8,245 bases of DNA from Rhizobiaceae bacterium. GTDB lineage: Bacteria; Pseudomonadota; Alphaproteobacteria; Rhizobiales; Rhizobiaceae. The position numbers and the translations under genes are program-made. The notes under the pieces are model-generated. The model searched no databases and was not told where the DNA came from. It saw only the letters and a program-made list of their open reading frames with translations. This document shows, piece after piece, positions 1 through 4,598 of this stretch. Location of the stretch: the NCBI GenBank assembly GCA_014380965.1, contig JACMIV010000221.1, positions 1-8,245 of the forward strand, read 5' to 3'. Within the stretch, counting starts at the first letter, position 1. Every line of letters starts with the position of its first letter.

Positions 1-335
1 AGGGCAGGCTGGATCGGCACCTCGTCGTGCGACCGGCCGAGTCGTGCGCAACGCCAGCGTCCTATATGAACCTTCCGTGGCGGGATTGCAGCGTTGACAC
101 GATACGAACGAAGCGCGGGTACTCGTCGTGTGCCCGTTGCCGAAAGCGACGTGTCGAATGCCGTAGTCGGCCGCAACGGAACCGAAGTGTCGTTCTGCCA
201 TTTTTACGTCAGTGACAGTGCAGGATGCGAACGACCTTGAATCTGGACTACGGGACCGGGAAGTGTGCTACTTTCCTTCCACGTGAAGTTCCGCAACACG
301 CGTCTGGCGACGCGACAAGGGAAGGGAGTGTCGAA
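1..335. other. Left-edge stretch without a supported gene
   Basis: I see no convincing gene here. One short frame (27-215, +) encodes a 62-residue arginine-rich peptide with no recognisable family, no clear ribosome site and no export signal. The frames that are open at the left edge close at 69 (frame 1) and shortly after 100 (frame 2), with no recognisable protein tail. A TTGACA hexamer sits at 94-99, but no good -10 box lies 16-18 bases downstream. A 9-bp palindrome, GTCAGTGAC, lies at 208-216. The promoter and 5' leader of the outer-membrane gene at 336 are presumably within this stretch, but I cannot place them. Confidence 0.6.
322..328 (+). promoter_or_regulatory. Ribosome binding site deciding the Omp start
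   Basis: AAGGGAG lies 7 bases before the ATG at 336. It supports that start rather than the in-frame ATG at 225, which has no comparable purine-rich site. Confidence 0.75.
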
Positions 336-986
336 ATGCGGATCGTGCGACATCTCCTGATCGCTGCGGCATTTCCGGCTGCGGCCTTCGCGGCAGACCC
401 ACTCCCGGCGGACGCTGAGGTTTCGGCAGCCGTCGGACTGACCGATCCCGTTCATGTCTGGTCGGGGCCTTATGCCGGCGGCTTCGTCGGCTACAGCGTG
501 TCCGATTTCGACCAGTCCGGCGGCGCCGACTTCGACGGCGAAGGTTTCGTCGGCGGCGTCTATACCGGCTACAACTTTCAGACCGACCGTCTCGTCTACG
601 GTCTCGAAGCCGATCTCGGCTATTCCGGACTTGATGCCGGCGGTTTCGACGCTGCGACCGGCGCGCCCCTTACCGCGGATGGCAACGCATTCGGGTCGCT
701 GCGCGCGCGTGTCGGCGTCGCCTACGACCCGTTTCTCTTCTTTGCCACCGGCGGCGTCGCCGTCGCGAATACGGAACTGACGTCGAACGGCGTCGAGGAC
801 GACAACACACACTTCGGATACACCGTCGGGGCGGGCGTCGAGACGCAGGTCACCGACGACATCGCGGCGCGCCTCGAATATCGATACTCGGACTTCGAGA
901 GCAAGACCTACGATTTCGGCTCGACCGCGACCTCCGCCGGCTTCGACGAGAACTCGATCCGTGCGGGTCTTGCGCTGAAGTTCTAA
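336..986 (+). CDS. Outer-membrane beta-barrel protein, Omp25/Omp31-like
   Basis: This 216-residue exported protein probably forms a small eight-stranded barrel in the outer membrane. An n-region with two arginines and a hydrophobic stretch (residues 6-19) form a signal peptide, with cleavage likely after AFA (residue 19). The mature part has the family's landmarks: WSGPYAGGFVGYS (42-54), GLEADLGYS (89-97), RARVGVAYDP followed by FATGGVAVANTEL (123-148), GYTVGAGVE (161-169), ARLEYRYSDFES (178-189), and a final strand GLALKF. It ends in phenylalanine, as expected for recognition by the BAM assembly machinery. I chose ATG at 336 over the in-frame ATG at 225 because the signal peptide begins there and AAGGGAG (322-328) sits 7 bases upstream. 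The longer form would bury the signal peptide behind 37 polar residues. In Brucella and relatives such proteins are abundant envelope structural antigens. A specific role here cannot be assigned. The gene converges on the GST gene. Confidence 0.88.
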   Translation: MRIVRHLLIAAAFPAAAFAADPLPADAEVSAAVGLTDPVHVWSGPYAGGFVGYSVSDFDQSGGADFDGEGFVGGVYTGYNFQTDRLVYGLEADLGYSGLDAGGFDAATGAPLTADGNAFGSLRARVGVAYDPFLFFATGGVAVANTELTSNGVEDDNTHFGYTVGAGVETQVTDDIAARLEYRYSDFESKTYDFGSTATSAGFDENSIRAGLALKF

Positions 987-992
987 GGGCGA

Positions 993-1004
993 CGCCGAAA
1001 GGCG
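993..1004. terminator. Small hairpin between convergent stop codons
   Basis: CGCC-GAAA-GGCG forms a 4-bp GC stem closed by a GNRA-type tetraloop. It fills most of the 19-bp gap between the outer-membrane gene's stop (984-986) and the GST stop (1006-1008). The position suits a shared bidirectional transcription end. However, the stem is short and neither strand has a clear T-tract after it, so this is a weak candidate terminator. Confidence 0.3.
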
Positions 1005-1005
1005 A

Positions 1006-1602
1006 TCACAACCGCGGCTTCAGCTCCTCGTAGGCGGGGAAGCTCTCCGGAAATGCCGCTATCCAGGCGGAAAGGCTGGGATAGCGCTCCTCCCACTGAC
1101 CATGGAACCGCAGATCCAGCCAGCCAAGCAGCGCAGCCACGGCGAAATGCGCCGTCGACGGTTCCTTGCCGAGGCTCGCGATCAAACCTTCCAACACGTC
1201 CATCCCGCGCCATGCCTTGCGGAGCTGCTTGTCGACCCAGGGCTGGTGGCGTTTGTCCTCCGGGCGGTAGCGCTGCTCGTAGAGCGTCAGGATCGCCGCG
1301 TCGGCAATGCCGTCGGCCGTCGCCTCGACCCGCTTGGTCAAGAGCCAGCCCGCCGCGTCTTGCGGCACGAGACGATGGCCGCCCTGCCTGTCGATCCAAT
1401 CGCAGATGACGGCGCTGTCGTAGAGTGCCGTGCCGTCGTCCATGACGAGCGCCGGAATCTTGCCGAGCGGATTGGCGGTAAGAAGATCGGCGGGCTCGGC
1501 GCCCGTGTCGGTGGCGATCGTCTCGATCGCAACGCCCGAGTGATGCGCCGCCATCCGAACCTTCGCGACGAAGGGCGAGGCGGAGGAGATGAAGAGCTGC
1601 AT
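1006..1602 (-). CDS. Glutathione S-transferase family protein
   Basis: This 198-residue protein has the two-domain GST layout. The N-terminal thioredoxin-fold domain (about 1-77) begins with a beta strand and SSASPFVAKVR (6-16), where a serine near residues 6-9 would activate or bind glutathione. It continues with NPLGKIPAL (44-52, carrying the cis-proline at 50) and YDSAVICDWID (61-71). There D62-S63 matches the E/D-S pair that grips the gamma-glutamyl group. The remainder (about 85-198) is the helical C-terminal domain with H-site residues. Family members conjugate, reduce or isomerise electrophiles with glutathione in the cytoplasm; the substrate here is unknown. An upstream in-frame GTG at 1608 is possible. 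The ATG at 1602 is preferred because GGAG (1608-1611) lies 5 bases before it and overlaps that GTG. It is the last gene of the leftward cluster, 93 bp after the secreted-protein gene. Confidence 0.9.
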   Translation of the reverse strand: MQLFISSASPFVAKVRMAAHHSGVAIETIATDTGAEPADLLTANPLGKIPALVMDDGTALYDSAVICDWIDRQGGHRLVPQDAAGWLLTKRVEATADGIADAAILTLYEQRYRPEDKRHQPWVDKQLRKAWRGMDVLEGLIASLGKEPSTAHFAVAALLGWLDLRFHGQWEERYPSLSAWIAAFPESFPAYEELKPRL

Positions 1603-1695
1603 GGACACTCCGTCGGAGGGCGATTCGCACAGGTCGCCGACGAGCCGCGCTTCGGTCCCTCCACGAAGACCGGACGCGATCGGTATCGGAAGGGA

Positions 1696-2151
1696 TCAGA
1701 AGCGGCGGAGCGACTGGCAGTTGGCGCCGTAGATGTACCACTTGTCGAGGCCGAGCACGCAGCCCTCGGCCTTCCACGTGACCGAGGCGAAGCCGAGCGG
1801 GTGCGAGACGACGTAATAGACCGTGCGGCGATGGCCGTCCGAGATCAGCGCGTCGCCCTGGCAGTAGCGCCGCTCGATGGGCCGGTCTTCCGTCATCGGG
1901 AAATAGGCCTTCTCGACGAGCTGGCCGAACTCCTCGATGACGACGCCCGTCTGCAGCATGTCGACCGCGCCGTATTCGAACTGGTCCTCGACCTCGGCCA
2001 GGACCCGCGGGTCCTCGCAGGCCGGAACGAGCGCGTCGGCGTTCATCTCCGGCTGAGGGTCGGCGCCGTAGAAATCCGCCGCCGGGGCCTGGGCGCCCGA
2101 ACCGAGAAGCAGGGCCGCTCCGAGAGCGAGGCTGAGGAGGCGGTCACGCAT
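1696..2151 (-). CDS. Conserved secreted protein of unknown function, four cysteines
   Basis: This 151-residue protein has a clear export signal: MRDR, then a hydrophobic core (about 5-18), then SGAQAPAAD with cleavage near residues 22-25. The mature chain has no membrane segment and contains exactly four cysteines (45, 97, 131, 145), which could form two disulfides in the periplasm. Landmarks are TGVVIEEFGQL (68-78), IERRYCQGDA (92-101), a strand TVYYVVSHPLGFASVTWK (110-127) and DKWYIYGANCQSL (136-148). I recall similar small secreted proteins in Rhizobiales genomes with the pattern RRYCQ, VYYV, GLDxWxxYGxxC. I know of no assigned function and propose none. ATG at 2151 is preferred over the in-frame ATG at 2190 because the signal peptide starts there and an AAGGA (about 2162-2166, minus strand) lies about 10 bases upstream. 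It sits 63 bp after rlmJ on the same strand. Confidence 0.8.
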   Translation of the reverse strand: MRDRLLSLALGAALLLGSGAQAPAADFYGADPQPEMNADALVPACEDPRVLAEVEDQFEYGAVDMLQTGVVIEEFGQLVEKAYFPMTEDRPIERRYCQGDALISDGHRRTVYYVVSHPLGFASVTWKAEGCVLGLDKWYIYGANCQSLRRF

Positions 2152-2214
2152 GGCATCTTGTCCTTCGCGAGGGCCCGTCCGCGGGGGCACGCGGCCATGG
2201 ATCGTTCGATTGGT

Positions 2215-3051
2215 TTAGGGTCGCTCGCCCGAGATCGCAACCATCTCGGTGAAGGCCTTGCCCTCTTTGCCGAGCACCTGTTCCAGAATTGCCATCGTGC
2301 GCCGGGCCTCTGCCTCGAAGGTGAAGGGCGCATTGACCACGACAAGCCCGGACCCGACCAGCGTCTCCTCCGCCGCGAAGGGCTCGCGGAAGAACTCGGC
2401 GGCGAGGATCTTCGCGATGCCGCTGGCGGCAAGGCCCGCATGCAGGCGCTCGCGGTCCGCCCGTCGCTTGATCGGATACCAGACCGCATAAAGCCCGCCC
2501 GGCCAGCGGCGGTGCGCGGTGGCCAAGCCCTCGACGATCCGGTCGATCTCGTCCGGGCGCTCGAAGGGCGGGTCGATCAGAACCAGCCCGCGCTTCTCCT
2601 TCGGCGGCAGATGCGCGCCGAGCGCCAGCCAGCCGTCGAGTTCGATCACCTTCGTCTGCACGTCGCCGAGAAAGACCTCCCGCAGCGCCCCGGCATCGAC
2701 CGGATGAAGCTCGTAGGCCGAGAGCCGGTCCTGCCGCCGCAGGAGACGCCGCACGATCAGCGGCGAACCGGGATAGGAATTATGTCCTTCCTCGTGGATC
2801 AGGCCGAGATAGGTCGCAAGCTCCGGGGCATGCGCGGCCGGCGAGCCCAAGAGCCGGCCGATGCCGTCGCGATGCTCGCCGGTGCGGATCGCCTCTTCGC
2901 CGGTGAGATCGTAACGGCCCCTTCCCGCATGCGTGTCGAACACCCGGAACGGCTTGTCCTTCAGCTTCAGATACTCGACGAGGATCACCAGCAGCGCATG
3001 CTTGACGACATCGGCGAAGTTTCCGGCATGGAAGGCGTGGCGGTAGTTCAA
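2215..3051 (-). CDS. rlmJ: 23S rRNA (adenine(2030)-N6)-methyltransferase RlmJ, probable TTG start
   Basis: RlmJ uses S-adenosylmethionine to methylate N6 of A2030 (E. coli numbering) in 23S rRNA. The 278-residue product closely matches the E. coli enzyme in length (about 280) and in motif order: NYRHAFHAGNFADVVKH (2-18), the SAM loop DTHAGRGRYDL (39-49), YPGSPLI (93-99), ELHP (114-117), catalytic DPPF (160-163, the DPPY of the family), YAVWYPI (188-194), SGIAKIL (210-216) and SGLVVVNAPF (234-243). An ATG lies six codons earlier (3069). I prefer TTG at 3051 because AGGAG lies 7 bases before it, whereas the ATG has no such site, and because family members start at M-x-YRH. Codons 3-4 of the longer form would themselves be the ribosome site. 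It is the first gene of the leftward cluster and divergent from the alkene reductase. Confidence 0.93.
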   Translation of the reverse strand: MNYRHAFHAGNFADVVKHALLVILVEYLKLKDKPFRVFDTHAGRGRYDLTGEEAIRTGEHRDGIGRLLGSPAAHAPELATYLGLIHEEGHNSYPGSPLIVRRLLRRQDRLSAYELHPVDAGALREVFLGDVQTKVIELDGWLALGAHLPPKEKRGLVLIDPPFERPDEIDRIVEGLATAHRRWPGGLYAVWYPIKRRADRERLHAGLAASGIAKILAAEFFREPFAAEETLVGSGLVVVNAPFTFEAEARRTMAILEQVLGKEGKAFTEMVAISGERP

Positions 3052-3202
3052 TGCAGGTCTCCTGATCATCGTCGCCGCGCGAACGCAGCGTTCACCGGCT
3101 TGTTCGCAGGGCAGCGAAGCCCAATTCCCGCAGGCACCGCTAGCCCGCGCCGTCCGCGCTGTCGCGGCACGTTTTCGCAATCCATGGAAAGGATGACGTC
3201 CC
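3052..3202. promoter_or_regulatory. Divergent intergenic region between rlmJ and the alkene reductase
   Basis: This 151-bp region should hold promoters for both directions, but I cannot place convincing -35/-10 pairs. It contains a perfect palindrome GAACGC-A-GCGTTC (3081-3093) and, ten bases on, a shorter inverted pair TTCGC/GCGAA (3103-3107 and 3114-3118). Either could be a regulator site. A purine-rich GGAAAGGA (3186-3193) lies about 9 bases before the reductase ATG and is its likely ribosome site. Confidence 0.5.
3058..3063 (-). promoter_or_regulatory. Ribosome binding site for rlmJ
   Basis: On the minus strand AGGAGA lies at 3063-3058, with six bases (CCTGCA) before TTG at 3051-3049. 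It falls inside the coding region of the longer ATG-start form, so it favours the TTG. Confidence 0.65.
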
Positions 3203-4315
3203 ATGGCAAAGTCCAAGCTCTTCGAGCCCTTCACTCTCGGCCCCATCGAACTTAAGAACCGGATCGTCATGGCGCCGCTGACGCGCAGCCGCGCGACCTC
3301 CGAAGGCGACCTGCTCGACCGGCATGTCGAATACTACCGCCAGCGCGCTTCGGCCGGCCTCATCATCACCGAGGCGACCAACATCTCGCCGGAGGGCCGC
3401 GGCTACGCCTGGACGCCGGGCATCTTCTCCGACGCGCAGGTCGCGGGCTGGAGACGTGTCACCGACGCCGTGCACGAGGAGGGCGGCAAGATCGTCATTC
3501 AGCTCTGGCATGTCGGCCGCATCTCGCATCCCGATCTCCAGCCGGGCGGCGCCCTGCCGGTGGCGCCTTCGGCGATCAAGCCGAAGGGCCAGGCCTTCAC
3601 CGAGGCGGGCTTCAAGGACAACGTCACCCCGCGCGCCCTCGAGAAGGACGAACTGCCGCGCGTCGTCGCCGACTACGTCAAGGCAACGGAGAACGCGAAG
3701 GCCGCCGGCTTCGACGGCGTCGAAGTCCATTCGGCGAACGGCTACCTGCTCGACCAGTTTTTGTCGGACCACACCAACAAGCGCACCGACGAATACGGCG
3801 GCTCGGTGGAAAACCGGATGCGGTTTCCGCTCGAAGTGGTTGACGCCGTGGTCGCGGCTTGGAGCGCCGACCGCGTCGGCATCCGCGTGTCGCCGCTTTC
3901 GGCCGCGAACGATATTCTCGATTCCAACCCGGAAGAGACGTTCACCGCCTACACGCGCGAACTCGCCAAGCGCGGCCTCATGTATCTCCACGCCATCGAG
4001 GGCGCGACCCGCGGCGATCGCGATCCGCACCACTTCAAGGTCTGGGCGCTGAAGGAGGAGTTCGGCGGCGTCTACATGGGCAACAACGGCTACGACCGCA
4101 ACATTGCGGTCAACCGCGTCCAGAACGACGTGGTCGACCTCGTCTGCTTCGGCCGGCCCTTCATCTCCAATCCCGACCTCGTCGAGCGTATGGAGATCGG
4201 CGCGCCGCTCGCGCCTTTCGACGAAAAGACCTTCTACGGCGGCGACGAGCGGGGCTACCTCGACTATCCCAAGCTCAGCGAGGACGAGAAGCAGAAATAC
4301 GCGGACGCCGCGTAA
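3203..4315 (+). CDS. Alkene reductase of the old yellow enzyme family (NemA-like)
   Basis: This is a 370-residue FMN-dependent TIM-barrel oxidoreductase, the usual length for the family. Members reduce activated C=C bonds of unsaturated carbonyls, maleimides or nitro compounds using NAD(P)H in the cytoplasm. Visible landmarks are FEPFTLGPIELKNRIVMAPLTRSRA (7-31), with T27 at the position that tunes the flavin; IQLWHVGRISHP (99-110); the active-site segment EVHSANGYLLDQFLSDHTN (174-192), in which H176 and N179 bind the substrate carbonyl and Y181 is the proton donor; KRTDEYGGSVENRMRF (193-208); FMN-phosphate contacts around R228 and YMGNNGYDR (291-299); and CFGRPFISNPDLVERM (315-330). All key residues are present. 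It is divergent from rlmJ and followed by a repeat-bearing gap. The physiological substrate is not shown by the sequence. NemA or xenobiotic reductase are the nearest named types, so no symbol is assigned. Confidence 0.94.
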   Translation: MAKSKLFEPFTLGPIELKNRIVMAPLTRSRATSEGDLLDRHVEYYRQRASAGLIITEATNISPEGRGYAWTPGIFSDAQVAGWRRVTDAVHEEGGKIVIQLWHVGRISHPDLQPGGALPVAPSAIKPKGQAFTEAGFKDNVTPRALEKDELPRVVADYVKATENAKAAGFDGVEVHSANGYLLDQFLSDHTNKRTDEYGGSVENRMRFPLEVVDAVVAAWSADRVGIRVSPLSAANDILDSNPEETFTAYTRELAKRGLMYLHAIEGATRGDRDPHHFKVWALKEEFGGVYMGNNGYDRNIAVNRVQNDVVDLVCFGRPFISNPDLVERMEIGAPLAPFDEKTFYGGDERGYLDYPKLSEDEKQKYADAA

Positions 4316-4360
4316 GCCGTCTGGTCACTGAGACGCTCGGCAGGAGTGAGAGGGGCCGTT

Positions 4361-4472
4361 CCCTCATCTCCCTGCCGGGACCTTCTCCCCAGTCGGGGAG
4401 GAGGTGATCGCGTCGCCGGTGGAGCGTTCCTTCCCCCGCTTGCGGGAGAAGGTGCCGGCAGGCGGATGACGG
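4361..4472. repeat. Inverted pair of a ~30-bp intergenic palindromic repeat
   Basis: The left arm (4361-4390, beginning CCCTCATCTCCCTGCCGG) matches the reverse complement of the right arm (4443-4472, beginning CCGTCATCCGCCTGCCGG) at 25 of 30 bases. Each arm also ends in its own hairpin. On the left CCTTCTCCCC-AGTC-GGGGAGGAGG (4381-4404) gives a 10-bp stem with one G-T pair. On the right CCTTCCCCCG-CTTG-CGGGAGAAGG (4429-4452) gives a 10-bp stem with one mismatch. Text of this kind (CCTCATC with CCTTCTCCCCGCTTGCGGGGAGAAGG) is scattered between genes in many rhizobial-type genomes, as I recall it. The two copies could fold locally or pair with each other, and may serve as a transcription end for the reductase. 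No T-tract follows. Confidence 0.65.
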
Positions 4473-4562
4473 CGGCGCGGTGCGCCGGGCAGGACAACGG
4501 GCGGAGCGGCGCGCCGACCAACAATCGGTCACCCCCGCTGATCCCAGCCATCGCCAAAATGA

Positions 4563-4592
4563 ATGACGCCCCGCGCCAAGCGCGGTTATAAT
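4563..4592 (+). promoter_or_regulatory. Candidate promoter for the molybdopterin oxidoreductase
   Basis: A perfect TATAAT (4587-4592) lies 18 bases after ATGACG (4563-4568), which matches TTGACA at four of six positions. The spacer contains an inverted repeat CCGCG-CCAAG-CGCGG (4571-4585). The start codon at 4599 begins seven bases after the last base of TATAAT, about where transcription would start, so the mRNA may be leaderless. No Shine-Dalgarno sequence precedes the ATG, which fits that reading. Confidence 0.55.
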
Positions 4593-4598
4593 CGCGTC

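Larger units (their letters stand above)
4316..4598. other. Intergenic gap with paired repeat and promoter-like sequence
   Basis: No gene is supported in this 283-bp gap. After the reductase stop comes a small CGTCT/AGACG inverted pair (4318-4335), then the inverted repeat pair at 4361-4472, a GGCGC/GCGCC hairpin (4474-4486), and a promoter-like segment (4563-4592) immediately before the molybdoenzyme. The long frame that crosses this gap on the minus strand is antisense to the molybdoenzyme and is not believed. Confidence 0.6.

Noticed and set aside
94..125. TTGACA as a promoter for the outer-membrane gene
   Set aside because: No reasonable -10 sequence lies 16-18 bases downstream, and the site is about 240 bases from the start codon.
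27..215. A 62-residue peptide with CARCRKRRVEC, resembling a fungal Zn2Cys6 motif
   Set aside because: Only three closely spaced cysteines resemble the motif, the rest does not match, and fungal-type regulators are not expected in this bacterial context. The likeness is chance in an arginine-rich frame with no ribosome site.
225..335. N-terminal extension of the outer-membrane protein from an upstream ATG
   Set aside because: It would place 37 polar residues before a clear signal peptide, and the inner ATG at 336 has a good ribosome site.
1102..3255. A 717-codon open frame on the plus strand crossing three genes
   Set aside because: It is antisense to the GST, secreted-protein and rlmJ genes, all of which show clear family motifs or a signal peptide. 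Its own translation is arginine-, aspartate- and valine-rich with no domain. It is a typical high-GC shadow frame.
3140..4033. A 297-codon minus-strand frame
   Set aside because: It lies opposite the alkene reductase, whose catalytic residues are all present. The antisense product is compositionally biased.
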